Source of the DNA: an uncultured Eggerthella sp.
Lineage (GTDB): Bacteria; Actinomycetota; Coriobacteriia; Coriobacteriales; Eggerthellaceae
Reading direction: 5' to 3'
Assembly (NCBI GenBank): GCA_900553605.1
Contig: USDX01000002.1
Coordinates: 1 to 64,000 of the forward strand
Length of the DNA: 64,000 bases
The notes below the pieces were generated by a model. The model had not been told where the DNA came from. It did no database searches and was given only the letters and a program-made list of their open reading frames with translations. A program made the position numbers and the translations under genes. How positions within the stretch are numbered: position 1 is the first letter of the stretch; every line of letters begins with the position of its first letter. This document shows positions 26,160 through 35,496 of this stretch, one piece after another.

Positions 26160-28348
26160 TGAGAGTGATCCGCCAGCTTTTCATCGATGACATGAAGCGT
26201 ATTTTCAGCAACTTGATTACCGGCCTAATTATTTTGGGCTTGGTGTTGCTGCCCTCTATTTTCAGTTGGTACAACGTGTTGGCATGCTGGGATGTGTTCC
26301 ACAACACCGGCAACCTGAAAGTTGCGGTGGTGAACAACGACGAGGGTTATCAGAGCGATCTGGTTCCCATGAAAGTGAACATGGGCGAGCAAATTGCCAG
26401 TTCGTTGCGTGCCAATGAGCAGATGGATTGGGTGTTTACCGACGAAGACGACGCTATCGACGGTGCTAAATCGGGTAAATACTATGCGGCAGTGGTTATC
26501 CCCGAAAGCTTCAGCAAAGACATGATGACGTTCTACTCGGGCGATTCAGATCATGCAGATCTGATTTACTACAGCAACGAAAAGAAGAACGTGGTTGCGC
26601 CGAAGCTTACCGATCAAGGTGCCAGCAAGGCGTCTGATATGGTGAACCAGGTATTTGCCAAAACGCTCGCCGAAGTGGGCATGAACGTTGCTTCCTCGTT
26701 GCTGAAATACTCGGATAATGCCAACATCGATAGCCGATTGGGCGATTTGGCAAACCATGTCGATACTATGGGTGGCCAGATGTCCGATGCGTCGCAGACG
26801 CTGAGAACCTATGCTCAGGTACTCGATGCTTCTCAGTCTTTGGTGACGGGTTCGGCTGAGCTTTTGGGCCAGGCAGGTGATTCTGCGGCTCAGGTAATGG
26901 ATTCCGCCAACCAAGCGAAAGATTCCGTTTCTTCCATGGGCAACGCCCTGAAGGCGTCCAATGCTGCTTTGGGCGAGGCTATCTCCAACAGCGCAGCGGG
27001 GTATGAAGGCGTTTCAAGTGCGATAGATCAGGCTTTCAGCTCCGCCAATACCTTTGCGGGTACTTCCGCAAGCAGCTTGGACAATCAGGCCTCTTCGATC
27101 GAGGCTCAGGCTTCGCAATTCGAGTCGTTGGCGAGCCAGGTAAGGAGTTTGGCAAATGCGCAGAGCGATCCCAGTTTGAAGGAATCACTCACGCAGCTTG
27201 CTGCGCAGCTGCAGGCTTCCGCCGATTCTCAAAAGGCGTTGGCTGACGGCTTGCGTACGGCTGCTGACTCCATCAGATCGGACGCTTCTTCGGCTCAGGC
27301 GGAGCATGACAAGGTGAGCGCTCTTGCGGCTCAGGCGAAGAGCAGCGTGGGTCAGCTTTCCGACGATTACAACAACACTATCAAGCCCCAGCTTGATGCG
27401 TTGATGGATCAGGTTTCTGCTATGTCAAGCTCGCTATCTTCGAGCGCGTCCACCCTTGGTTCAGTGGGGGACGACTTGCAAAACGGCGCTGATTCCCTTG
27501 CCGGTCGCATCGCGATATCGAAGCAGAAGCTGCTTGACACGGCATCCGATCTGGATGATTCGGCGCAAAAGCTCACTTCGCTTTCTACCGCTATGCGTGA
27601 GGCGCTTGCTTCGGGCGACCTCGAACAGCTGCGCACGGTGCTCTATTCCGACCCCGATGCCCTTGCATCGGCGTTGGCAGCTCCCGTCCAGCTTGAGCGC
27701 AACGCAGTATTCCCTGCAGATAACTTCGGTTCTCAGATGGCGCCGCTGTATACCACATTGGCTTTGTGGGTAGGTTCATTGTTGCTGGCGGTTGCTATCA
27801 AGGTAGAGGTATCGCGCAAGGCTCAGATTAAGCTGGGGTATCCGAAGCTGTATCAGCTGTTCTTGGGGCGTTTTGGCGTATTCGCTTTCGTTTCCTTGTG
27901 CCAGACCACGGTTCTTGCTCTGGGCAATATGCTGTTCTTGCAGGTGCAGGTAAGCAATCCGCTGTTGTACCTGATTTGCTTCTGGCTGGCGGGCTTGGTC
28001 TTCACCTTCATCATTTACTCGTTGGTCGTATCGTTCGCCAACTTGGGTAAGGCTATTGCCGTGTTCCTTCTTATCATTCAGGTTACTTCCGGCGGTGGCA
28101 GCTTCCCGCTCCAGATGCTGCCCGACTTCTTCCAGGTTCTCAGCCCCTTCCTGCCGGCAACGCATGTTATCAATGCTATGCGTGCAGCCATGATGGGCGT
28201 GTACATGAATGATTTCTGGATAGAAATCGGCTTGCTGCTGCTATTCGTTGTGCCGTTCTTGCTGCTTGGACTAGTGTTCCGCAAGCCCTTGATGAGATTC
28301 CTGAATTGGTATATCGAAAAAGTAGAAGAGTCGAAACTGGTTTGCTAA
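26159..28348 (+). CDS. YhgE/Pip family membrane protein (second of a pair)
   Basis: Paralogue of the preceding protein, 729 residues, with the same plan: N-terminal TM ending in SIFSWYNVLACWDVFHNTGN, an Ala/Ser-rich coiled-coil middle, and six C-terminal TM segments from ~526 to ~715. It lacks the C-terminal extension of its partner. The TAATG overlap and the complementary lengths suggest the two form a heteromeric export or envelope complex. Function is not established for these homologues. A strong terminator follows. Confidence 0.85.
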   Translation: MRVIRQLFIDDMKRIFSNLITGLIILGLVLLPSIFSWYNVLACWDVFHNTGNLKVAVVNNDEGYQSDLVPMKVNMGEQIASSLRANEQMDWVFTDEDDAIDGAKSGKYYAAVVIPESFSKDMMTFYSGDSDHADLIYYSNEKKNVVAPKLTDQGASKASDMVNQVFAKTLAEVGMNVASSLLKYSDNANIDSRLGDLANHVDTMGGQMSDASQTLRTYAQVLDASQSLVTGSAELLGQAGDSAAQVMDSANQAKDSVSSMGNALKASNAALGEAISNSAAGYEGVSSAIDQAFSSANTFAGTSASSLDNQASSIEAQASQFESLASQVRSLANAQSDPSLKESLTQLAAQLQASADSQKALADGLRTAADSIRSDASSAQAEHDKVSALAAQAKSSVGQLSDDYNNTIKPQLDALMDQVSAMSSSLSSSASTLGSVGDDLQNGADSLAGRIAISKQKLLDTASDLDDSAQKLTSLSTAMREALASGDLEQLRTVLYSDPDALASALAAPVQLERNAVFPADNFGSQMAPLYTTLALWVGSLLLAVAIKVEVSRKAQIKLGYPKLYQLFLGRFGVFAFVSLCQTTVLALGNMLFLQVQVSNPLLYLICFWLAGLVFTFIIYSLVVSFANLGKAIAVFLLIIQVTSGGGSFPLQMLPDFFQVLSPFLPATHVINAMRAAMMGVYMNDFWIEIGLLLLFVVPFLLLGLVFRKPLMRFLNWYIEKVEESKLVC

Positions 28349-28390
28349 TACGTTCGATGACGTAGCGGCTTTCGTTTGTCTCGAATGACG

Positions 28391-28439
28391 AACCGCCCTT
28401 CGCTTCATGCTGACGCAGAAACGAAGGGCGGTTTTTTTG
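28391..28439 (+). terminator. Terminator of the YhgE/Pip pair
   Basis: AACCGCCCTTCG (28391-28402) pairs with CGAAGGGCGGTT (28422-28433), followed by seven T. Confidence 0.9.
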
Positions 28440-28451
28440 TTGGCGGTTTTC

Positions 28452-28979
28452 CTAGGCGCGCTGTTTGCCAGTGAAGGAATCTATGTCGATGCAATAGATA
28501 TTCGTGCGGGCAAGCGCTTGGTCGGTGAATCCGGCGCTAGCTCCGGGAGCCAGATGGTGCATGATTCGGGTGAGTCCGTAACGCTTTGCTTCGACTCCTT
28601 GGATTCGATGAACGGTACCCGTACCCATGATGCTGCGATAGGCATAGGAATAGGCGCAAGCATAGGGGCCTTCTATCACGCCGTCCTCGATATCCATCTC
28701 AGTGGCAACGCGCGGCTCGCGATTGAAAAGCTCTGCCTTACGCCCCTCGGAGGCCGAGTGCACCCACAGTGCCAGGCGTGGGGTGGGGGCATTGTTGCCA
28801 GGGCTTTCAGGGTCTGCCCAGTCGTAGCCGAAGCTCATGGGAACAATAAACATGCCTTCTTCGTCGAATGCGCCGATGCGTACGGTATGGCAGGCTTCAA
28901 CGATAGCGTGAAGCTGGTCGACGTTGCGCACTTGGCGGCTTGCCTGGCGCATTGGGCGATGCATCGGTGCGTTTTCCAT
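28452..28979 (-). CDS. Pyridoxamine 5'-phosphate oxidase-fold flavoprotein (NimA-like)
   Basis: Small FMN-binding split-barrel protein of 175 residues. It reads ACHTVRIGAFDEEGMFIVPMSF, then WVHSASEGRKAELFNREPRV, the layout of the PNPOx-like group that includes nitroimidazole reductases. The start is ATG 28979 with GGAGGA 6-8 nt upstream. A frame on the plus strand over the same DNA (28407-29075) lacks family resemblance and is rejected. Substrate unknown. It faces the YhgE/Pip terminator. Confidence 0.82.
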   Translation of the reverse strand: MENAPMHRPMRQASRQVRNVDQLHAIVEACHTVRIGAFDEEGMFIVPMSFGYDWADPESPGNNAPTPRLALWVHSASEGRKAELFNREPRVATEMDIEDGVIEGPYACAYSYAYRSIMGTGTVHRIQGVEAKRYGLTRIMHHLAPGASAGFTDQALARTNIYCIDIDSFTGKQRA

Positions 28980-29363
28980 GAGTCCTCCTGTGTTTTGATT
29001 GCTCTGATGGTATCAGATGCGCTTTGCGTAGTGGGTGTTGCGCTTTTCATGCAAGGCGGTTTTGGTGCCGAATAGTGCAGTATCGACCCTTCAATCATGA
29101 AATCTCGACCCGCTATGGGCGTTGATTTTATGAAACAGCACTGCCTAAATTGAAGGAGAGATATCTGTTTCTGCAGGTAGGAAAAGGGTCGGTAGAATTC
29201 CGATAGGGTAATAAGGAAATAACCGTGCCCGCACTCGGATTCGAGGTTTTGTGCGTGGTATTCTTCTGTAGTGATGAAGGTAACGTTTGGGTTCACATCG
29301 CTATGAATCTATGCGTTTTTTCGGAGTATGGCCGTAAGGCTGTCCCTTAAGGAGGTTATTGAA
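28980..29363. other. Intergenic region, nothing recognised
   Basis: 384 bp between two divergent genes. I see no gene, stable hairpin or clear operator; it should contain both promoters. Confidence 0.4.
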
Positions 29364-30605
29364 TTGGTAGACGTAGAAGAGCTTCGTCGTGCTCCTATCG
29401 CCATCTTAGGTGGTGGCGCTGTCGGCAAAACCTGCGGTGCCGACTGCGCGTTGGCTGGTCAGGAAGTTCGCATTTGCGACCTGGATCCGTTCTTTGACAA
29501 TGCGTTGGGCACCGTTATGCGTACGGGTATCACCTTGCAGGACAAGGCGCCGGGAACGCAGACCAAGTACGGTTTCCGTCGTATGGGCAAGGGCGAATTC
29601 GCCATGGCAACCAATTCCGTAGCCGAAGCGGTTAAGGGTGCCAAGCTCATTGTTGTGGGCATCCCTTCTATCGCACATGAGGTTTTCTTCCGTGAGCTCA
29701 TTCCTGTTCTGGAAGACGGTCAGATCGTTCACATCATTCCCGATAACTATGGCAGCCTGAAGCTTCGCAAGATGATGCGCGAAATGGGTTGCACCAAGAA
29801 CGTTATCATCGGCGGTTGGTCAAGCGCCCCCTATGGCACGCGCGTCGATACCGAAGGCGGCGTTGCCAAGCCTACCTGCTCGTTGGTATATCGCGCTATT
29901 ACGTTGCGTGGCGCTGCGCTTCCTGCAAAGGATACGGAAGATTTCGTAGAAAGCTCGAAGGCACTGGGCTGCTTCGATGCCATCACTGAAGGCGACGGTG
30001 CAGTGTGCGGCGATACCGTTATGGACATCGGCTTTTCCAACGTGAACCCGGTTATCCATGTTCCCGGTACGGTTCTGGGCGTATCCACGATGGAAAACTT
30101 CGGCACGGTTCTGGACAAGAACATCCACGACTACTCCATTTATTCCCATTCCTTCTGCCCCTCTATTTCCGAGGTTCAGTACCAGTTCTACAACGAGGAA
30201 ATTGCTCTGGCGGAAGCTATGGGTGTTGGCATCCAGCCCTTTAAGAAAGAAGTGTTCTACCAGCGCACCAGCGTTCTGGGTGAAGAGTACATGGGCGAGG
30301 GTTGCAACGTTCCCTTCGAGGAACAGTGGGAAGTCGGTTTTGCCACCGGTCCCTTCACCATCAAGAATCGCTATGTAACCGAAGATGTTCCCGTTGGTTG
30401 CCATGTGTACCATGAGTTGGGCAAGAAGTTTGGTGTCCCCACGCCGATCATCGATTCCATGATCGTTTTGGGCGGCGTTATGAACAAGACCAACTTCTTC
30501 GAGACCGGCCTCACCTTGGATGAGCTGGGCATTGGTCATATGACGAAGGACCAGATGCAAGCTTATCTGCGTGAGGGCGAATACGTGGCTCCTGAGGGCG
30601 AGTAA
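29364..30605 (+). CDS. Octopine/nopaline-dehydrogenase-family NAD(P) oxidoreductase
   Basis: Opine-dehydrogenase-like enzyme. Members reductively couple a 2-keto acid with an amino acid, or run the reaction backwards, using NAD(P)H. It opens with a Rossmann motif AILGGGAVGKTCGADCALAG; the C-terminal half is the helical opine-DH domain with FSNVNPVIHVPGTVLG. The start is TTG 29364, with AAGGAGG at 29349-29355 at ideal distance; the open frame from 29328 has no ribosome site and crosses this one. Length is 413 residues. It abuts an Asp/Glu-racemase-like gene with no gap, implying one pathway. The amino acid and keto acid are not identifiable. Confidence 0.85.
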   Translation: MVDVEELRRAPIAILGGGAVGKTCGADCALAGQEVRICDLDPFFDNALGTVMRTGITLQDKAPGTQTKYGFRRMGKGEFAMATNSVAEAVKGAKLIVVGIPSIAHEVFFRELIPVLEDGQIVHIIPDNYGSLKLRKMMREMGCTKNVIIGGWSSAPYGTRVDTEGGVAKPTCSLVYRAITLRGAALPAKDTEDFVESSKALGCFDAITEGDGAVCGDTVMDIGFSNVNPVIHVPGTVLGVSTMENFGTVLDKNIHDYSIYSHSFCPSISEVQYQFYNEEIALAEAMGVGIQPFKKEVFYQRTSVLGEEYMGEGCNVPFEEQWEVGFATGPFTIKNRYVTEDVPVGCHVYHELGKKFGVPTPIIDSMIVLGGVMNKTNFFETGLTLDELGIGHMTKDQMQAYLREGEYVAPEGE

Positions 30606-31379
30606 ATGAGCAATTGGAAAAGCGCATACGGTGCGCTTGAAACGAAGGCGGAGGTTCGTGGCACCCACGGGCTTCCGCCCCGTAGTTTTTCGGGGCAGGT
30701 ACTCGGCATCATTGCTGTGAAGTTGGATTACCCCAAGCTTCCAGGTAACGTCGCCAATGCGTGCACCTTCAATTATCCGGTGTGCTACGAAGTAGTTGAT
30801 TTCGAGATCGAGCAGCTGTTTGCGGGCGATCCCGCCATCAAGCAGATGATCATCGAAGCTGCCAAGAAGCTGGAGGCGCAGGGCGTGCGCGCTATTATCG
30901 GCGCATGCGGTTACTTTGCCCATTTCCAGAAAGATGTTGCGGCGGCGGTTGACGTCCCCGTATTCATGTCGAGCTTGTGCCAGCTGCCAGTTATCAAAGC
31001 GGGTTTCGCTCAGGCGGGGTCTATTGCGGTGTTTGCCGCCGATGGCTCCAGCTTGAACGATGATCTGCTTGCCCAGGTTGGCAGCAACACCGAAAGGCTC
31101 ATTATTCAGAACGTAGGCGACATGGAAAGCTTCGCACCCATTCGCTGGGGCGGACACGAGCTCGACAACGGCAAGCTCACCGACGATTTATGCGGCTTGG
31201 CGAAGGACTTGTGCCAGCAGCATCCCGACATCAAGGCCATCTTGCTTGAGTGCAGCGACTTGCCTCCTTACGCGGCGGCCATTCAGAAAGCAACAGGTTT
31301 GCCGGTGTTCGACTTTATTACGCTTGCAAACTGGGTTGCCGGCGCCGTGTTGCAGAAAACCTATACCGGGTGGTTCTAG
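30606..31379 (+). CDS. Aspartate/glutamate racemase superfamily protein
   Basis: 257-residue member of the Asp/Glu/hydantoin racemase superfamily, which uses two cysteines as acid and base. The two candidate cysteines are in GACGYFA and LECSDLPPY. The protein opens with an unusual 40-residue lead and GIIAVKLDYPKLPGN. It starts one base after the opine-dehydrogenase stop, so the two are co-translated. A role in racemising or decomposing the opine enzyme's amino acid is inference. Alternatives are maleate isomerase or arylmalonate decarboxylase-like activity. Confidence 0.82.
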   Translation: MSNWKSAYGALETKAEVRGTHGLPPRSFSGQVLGIIAVKLDYPKLPGNVANACTFNYPVCYEVVDFEIEQLFAGDPAIKQMIIEAAKKLEAQGVRAIIGACGYFAHFQKDVAAAVDVPVFMSSLCQLPVIKAGFAQAGSIAVFAADGSSLNDDLLAQVGSNTERLIIQNVGDMESFAPIRWGGHELDNGKLTDDLCGLAKDLCQQHPDIKAILLECSDLPPYAAAIQKATGLPVFDFITLANWVAGAVLQKTYTGWF

Positions 31380-31559
31380 CTGGCGAAGGCGGAGCGTCGT
31401 GCTTTGGGTTCGTGTTCCCAAGGCGATGATAGGTGTTTTGCCGAATGCGGCCCTTATGGGTGGAAGCGAAGTCGTGAGCAGCGCTGTTGGCGGAAATGCC
31501 TGCCCTTGCGAGGAAGCGTTGACGGCGAAAGGTGATCAATCTAATTCACTACGCAAAAC

Positions 31560-31590
31560 AGAGAAGGACCGGCACTGCCGGTCCTTCTCT
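31560..31590. terminator. Bidirectional terminator
   Basis: GAGAAGGACCGGC (31561-31573) pairs with GCCGGTCCTTCTC (31577-31589). On the minus strand it is followed by TGTTTTGC, serving the lipoprotein genes; on the plus strand it closes the racemase transcript. Confidence 0.85.
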
Positions 31591-31637
31591 TAGCTTGGAG
31601 TGCCGTAAAGGAGTCTGGTTTCTTTACGGCAGGATGG

Positions 31638-32180
31638 TTAGCGTTTCAGGTCGATGTCGGTAAGCTTAGCTTCCTTGGCTTCCTTCATGGCTTCATTCAT
31701 GTCATCAGCGAATTCGATGGTATTAAGCACCGTTTCAACTTCAGCCTTATGATCATCGAAGTTATTGACGGCTATAGACACGCTCCCCTCATTTACCCCG
31801 ATGATGAAAACGGAAGTAGTTCCTCCCGAATGTTTATAATCGCCGGTCAACCAGGTTTTGTCGCCGTAGGTCACGGGGTCATGTGTCTCCCATTTAAAAG
31901 ACCCGCTGTAGCGATCTTCGTATTGAGCGAGATATTCTTCAGCTGTCATTTTCTTTTCCCATAATGGGATGATTCGATCGTTGTTGGAAAATGTCAGTTG
32001 AGCTTTGTTTGCGTTGTCGCCGGCAGAGTTGCTGACGCTTACGCCTTCGGGAACCTCAACCTTAAACCAGATGAAATCCGCTTTCTTGTCCGCAGGCCCG
32101 CTTCCTCCGCAACCAACTAAGGCAAGTGCGGCAACAAGGCTTATGCAGAGGGCAAGAAGTGCGATAACTGCTTTCTTCAT
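31638..32180 (-). CDS. Small lipoprotein of unknown function (paralogue 1)
   Basis: 180 residues with a lipoprotein signal peptide (MKKAVIALLALCISLVAALA) and lipobox LVGC at Cys24, so anchored on the outer face of the membrane. The mature part begins DFIWFKVEVPEGVSVSN and ends VLNTIEFADDMNEAMKEAKE. That end matches the next gene's VKSVKFADDVSEAYDKAKE, so the two are diverged paralogues. ATG 32180 follows GAGGAGG. Ligand unknown. Confidence 0.8.
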   Translation of the reverse strand: MKKAVIALLALCISLVAALALVGCGGSGPADKKADFIWFKVEVPEGVSVSNSAGDNANKAQLTFSNNDRIIPLWEKKMTAEEYLAQYEDRYSGSFKWETHDPVTYGDKTWLTGDYKHSGGTTSVFIIGVNEGSVSIAVNNFDDHKAEVETVLNTIEFADDMNEAMKEAKEAKLTDIDLKR

Positions 32181-32248
32181 GATGATGTCCTCCTCTTCAG
32201 TCTGTTTCGAAAACGGGCGGAACTCGATTGCGGCTCCGCCCAAGGGTG

Positions 32249-32773
32249 TTAATGGATCTTCAGGTCGTCAGAGCTGACTTCCTTGGCTTTGTCGTATGCT
32301 TCGCTCACATCATCTGCGAACTTTACCGATTTAACGAAGCTCTGCAGGTCTTTGTCGTTGATGTCGCTGAATCCGCGGGCGTCAACGATGCCAACAAGTC
32401 CATTGGGCAGGTCGGTGCAGAACTGGATCTTTGGCTTGCTTGCTTCGGTGTTCTGAGCAACCTTCCAGGTGTAGTTGCCGATCTTCATGTCGTCCAGCTG
32501 CTCAGAGCCGGTGCCTTCCCATTCCATGAATGCTTGGGTAATTCCCTGGGCGTCCTTTACGCCGTTCCAGTTAACGCGGAGCTCTTTGCCTTCATCGGTC
32601 TTGGCGAACGACACCTTTGCTGCATTGCTGCCAAGGCTGGTGTTCAGTTCGTACTTATCGGGCACTGCCGCCTGGTACCAGGTAAAGTCGGTAACTTTTT
32701 GTGAGTTGCAACCCACAAGGGTGAAGCAGAGTGCAAGTGCGCATGCTGCAATTCCTAGAAACTTGAGCTTCAT
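32249..32773 (-). CDS. Small lipoprotein of unknown function (paralogue 2)
   Basis: 174 residues from ATG 32773 (MKLKFLGIAACA), or two residues more from ATG 32779; lipobox LVGC at Cys22. The mature domain starts DFTWYQAAVPDKYELN, parallel to the DFIWFKVEVPEGVSVS of the downstream gene, and shares its FADD..EA..KAKE C-terminus. It lies 68 bp upstream of paralogue 1 on the same strand, likely one transcript. Confidence 0.8.
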   Translation of the reverse strand: MKLKFLGIAACALALCFTLVGCNSQKVTDFTWYQAAVPDKYELNTSLGSNAAKVSFAKTDEGKELRVNWNGVKDAQGITQAFMEWEGTGSEQLDDMKIGNYTWKVAQNTEASKPKIQFCTDLPNGLVGIVDARGFSDINDKDLQSFVKSVKFADDVSEAYDKAKEVSSDDLKIH

Positions 32774-32787
32774 TGTCATTCACCCCG

Positions 32788-33180
32788 CTATTCCATCTTC
32801 TTGAACTTCATTTCGGCACCTTCGACTTCGATGGATATCATCCCGTCGGCCAACTTGCCATCAATCGAATCACCCATCGCTGTCATCTTGAACGTGGTAG
32901 CATCCTTGGGCTCCCAGTTGCCCTCGGCAGTTTCGCCGAAGTACTCGAGAACCATGGTTTCGTCTTCATTGAGGGACAGCTTTACTTCCATGCCCCATGC
33001 CTTAAGCATGGCGATATCGCTCTCGGAATAGGTGGTATCGCCTTCGGTCAGGCCTGCCAGCTCCCAGTCGCCCTGGAAGTTCTTCTTGTACTGTTCGGCT
33101 CCAGAATCGCATCCCACCAGTGCGAAGCACAGGGCAAAAGCGCATACCAGAACTGCGATGATCTTCTTCGTTGCCTTCAT
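32788..33180 (-). CDS. Small lipoprotein of unknown function (third in cluster)
   Basis: 130 residues from ATG 33180, with signal peptide and lipobox LVGC at Cys24. The mature part (FQGDWELAGLTEGDTTYSES, later MVLEYFGETAEGNWEP) looks like a small lipocalin-like or beta-barrel domain seen in many Firmicutes lipoproteins. It is not obviously homologous to the other two. It is the first gene of the three-lipoprotein cluster. Confidence 0.78.
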   Translation of the reverse strand: MKATKKIIAVLVCAFALCFALVGCDSGAEQYKKNFQGDWELAGLTEGDTTYSESDIAMLKAWGMEVKLSLNEDETMVLEYFGETAEGNWEPKDATTFKMTAMGDSIDGKLADGMISIEVEGAEMKFKKME

Positions 33181-33300
33181 TGCAACCACATCCTCTCAGA
33201 CTCCCTCGCCGCTTTTGCGGCTAGCTATGTTTGTCATCGTGGCTCCATGATGACGTGAGGGAAGCGCTGGAAGAAGTGACCTGCGGCTCAGTTAAAGAGC

Positions 33301-33326
33301 GTTTTTGAGCCATGTGTCTCAAAAAC
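33301..33326 (-). other. Hairpin between response regulator and lipoprotein genes
   Basis: GTTTTTGAG (33301-33309) pairs with CTCAAAAAC (33318-33326). It lies downstream of the response regulator on the minus strand and may end that operon; its T-tail is poor. Confidence 0.5.
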
Positions 33327-33430
33327 AAAACAAGGGTATTGATCTGGTGATTTCGTTGGTTGGTCTTGCCTTGTAAACGGCGGGTGGAGCCCAAACGGCG
33401 AAGGGCGTGATACCTATCGTTGACGATGAT

Positions 33431-34051
33431 CTATTTGTCCATCTTCGGAACAATAAGACCCTGTGATACCGCATGCACGGCAAGACGCAAAATGCTGTCG
33501 TAGCCCGTTTTGGCTAAGATCTCAGAAATGTGACGCTTTACCGTGCCTTCGCTCAAATACAGCTCAGCTGCAATTTCCTTACGTGTTTTTGCTTCGCAGA
33601 CCAATCGCAGGATGCTGATTTCTGTTTCATTGAGCGCTGAAGCGTCTGAGAAAATGCTCTGGGTTGCATTCGGGAAGGTGGAGTAGCCGTTGGCGGTTGA
33701 GCGAATAATTCCCAGCAGTTCTTCGGTTCCAACGTTCTTATATACGAAACTGTCAGCTCCAGCGAGCTTTGCCTGCTCGATGAACGTGATCTCCGGCATG
33801 CCCGTCATGATTACGATTTTCGTATCGGGGCAGGCTTCGCGTATCTGCTTCGCCGCGGCGATTCCGCTCGATCCGTTTTCGGTGCATACATCCAAAAGCG
33901 CAAGATTGGCATTCGTTTCGCGTACTACGTCGAGTGCGTCTGCTGCATCGGAAAGCGTGCGGGCAACCTGCATGTCTTCCTGCAGGTTGAGCGTGCATGC
34001 GAGTGATTCTCGGAGAATCCCCTGATCTTCAACGATGACGATGGTGATCAT
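33431..34051 (-). CDS. NarL/LuxR-type response regulator
   Basis: 206 residues: receiver domain at 1-120 with acidic pocket E8-D9, phosphorylation site D54 in LALLDVCT and the conserved K in FVYKN; LuxR helix-turn-helix at ~140-200 (LNETEISILRLVCEAKTRKE, LYLSEGTVKRHISEIL). The ATG overlaps the stop of the histidine kinase gene (ATGA), so the two are a cognate pair. Targets may include the neighbouring lipoprotein genes; this is inference. Confidence 0.93.
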   Translation of the reverse strand: MITIVIVEDQGILRESLACTLNLQEDMQVARTLSDAADALDVVRETNANLALLDVCTENGSSGIAAAKQIREACPDTKIVIMTGMPEITFIEQAKLAGADSFVYKNVGTEELLGIIRSTANGYSTFPNATQSIFSDASALNETEISILRLVCEAKTRKEIAAELYLSEGTVKRHISEILAKTGYDSILRLAVHAVSQGLIVPKMDK

Positions 34052-35496
34052 GATGATGCTCCTTGATGGGGAATAGTTGCCGATACAGTGAAAGGCGCCA
34101 GTACGTTTACCTCAAAGGCGCCACCGAGGGCTTCTGCCGCTCGGCGCATTTGGGGCATGCCGCAGCCATCGGTAATCGTGCCTGCAGCGCCGGCTCCGTC
34201 ATCGAAGATGGTCAGGTTCGTTTCCGATGGCTTGGCTGCTATGCGAACATAGACGTTTTTGGCGCTGCCGTGCTTGAGTGCGTTGGTTGCTGCTTCTCGA
34301 ATTATCCCAACTATCGCATTTGCCGAGCTGGGGTTTTCGGGCAGCGTGCCCTCTATGTGGATATTCGTACCTGCAAGAGCAAAGGCTGATGCAAGAGCGG
34401 CAAGCTCGTCTTTTCCCTCTGGGGAGGTGCGGGCAAGATCGTCGGTGATGTTGTGCATAAGCTGGGTAATGTTTCGGGTGATTTCCGGATTATCAATATC
34501 TGATTCTAGGTAGTGATGGAGTATGGTCATCCGTTGGCCGATGGAGTCGTGGACACGTGTTTTCATGACGAGCGATGCCTCTTCTGCGGCTGTTTCTTCT
34601 AGCTGCGTCAGGGCTTGCTTCAGTTTGCGGTTCGATTCTTCCAGTTCAATGTTGGCAAGATGCAGGCGTTCGTTGAGGTCTTCCTCGACCGTGACGTCAA
34701 TGGCAATGATCCGTTCGCATAAGGTGCGATGCAGTGTCACCTCGTCACGCATGAAGAACCTGGTTTCGTTTGGCGATATGGTTAGGCGTATTCCTTCGGG
34801 AAGCAGGGCATCACGAGTGTGGTTGCCTGCGGTTGCGCGTTTGGTGAGCTCCGACCAGATGAGAGAACCCTCTGAGAGGCTGGCGCCCAATCCGAGCGCT
34901 TGAAGGCTAGATCGCATGCTTTCGTTCATAAGGACAATCGCTCCGCTTCGATTAATGCACAGAATGCCCTCGGGAAGCTTCTTTACCGCTTCGCCGATAG
35001 AGAGTTGCGTAATCGCGGAACTGCGGTGCTTGATATCCATGGTTAGCGCAGACGACACGCGGAAAAGGAAGAACGAAGCGTCTAGTATGGGAATGAACCA
35101 GCTGTTGATGCCAACCGCTTCGATGAAGGGCGGCGTGCAGGTAGCAAGAACTATAAGCTCGGGGATCATTATGGGGCGGCGATGGGCGAAAGCGAGCACG
35201 AGACCCAGTGCAAGCGCAATGGCGTTAACCCATATCATTGGTTCGATGGGGAACGAGATCATCTTCATACGGAACAGCAGTGCACCGTGGTTTGCGTAAG
35301 CGGAGCATACCGTTGCGCAGGCTATAAGCAGATGTGCAAGGAGAAGTGACTCATAGGTGACAGCCCCGCGAGGGTTGCGGTTTTCTTTCCGTGTGGCAAC
35401 AAAGAGCACATGGATCATTTGCCCGACCATAAGTCCAAATAGCAGAATGATAAGCGCAATAAGAACCACTGATTTTATGTTGAACAGATGGCTCAT
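34048..35496 (-). CDS. Membrane histidine kinase (HisKA_3/DesK-type)
   Basis: 482 residues. Four or five TM segments lie within ~1-150. A PAS-like region follows (~170-275, KKLPEGILCINRSGAIVLMN), then a coiled coil. The H-box TRVHDSIGQRMTILHHYLE near residue 315 has the HD dyad used by NarX/DesK kinases, and the ATPase N-box REAATNALKHGSA is near 400. It overlaps both neighbours by 4 bp (ATGA), so expression of all three genes is coupled. The signal is unknown. Confidence 0.92.
   Translation of the reverse strand: MSHLFNIKSVVLIALIILLFGLMVGQMIHVLFVATRKENRNPRGAVTYESLLLAHLLIACATVCSAYANHGALLFRMKMISFPIEPMIWVNAIALALGLVLAFAHRRPIMIPELIVLATCTPPFIEAVGINSWFIPILDASFFLFRVSSALTMDIKHRSSAITQLSIGEAVKKLPEGILCINRSGAIVLMNESMRSSLQALGLGASLSEGSLIWSELTKRATAGNHTRDALLPEGIRLTISPNETRFFMRDEVTLHRTLCERIIAIDVTVEEDLNERLHLANIELEESNRKLKQALTQLEETAAEEASLVMKTRVHDSIGQRMTILHHYLESDIDNPEITRNITQLMHNITDDLARTSPEGKDELAALASAFALAGTNIHIEGTLPENPSSANAIVGIIREAATNALKHGSAKNVYVRIAAKPSETNLTIFDDGAGAAGTITDGCGMPQMRRAAEALGGAFEVNVLAPFTVSATIPHQGASS

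Noticed and set aside
28407..29075. 222-codon plus-strand frame over the PNPOx gene
   Set aside because: The minus-strand protein has a recognisable flavin-binding fold and ribosome site; this one has neither.
29820..31157. 445-codon open frame antisense to the opine/racemase pair
   Set aside because: Covers two clear genes; no signature.
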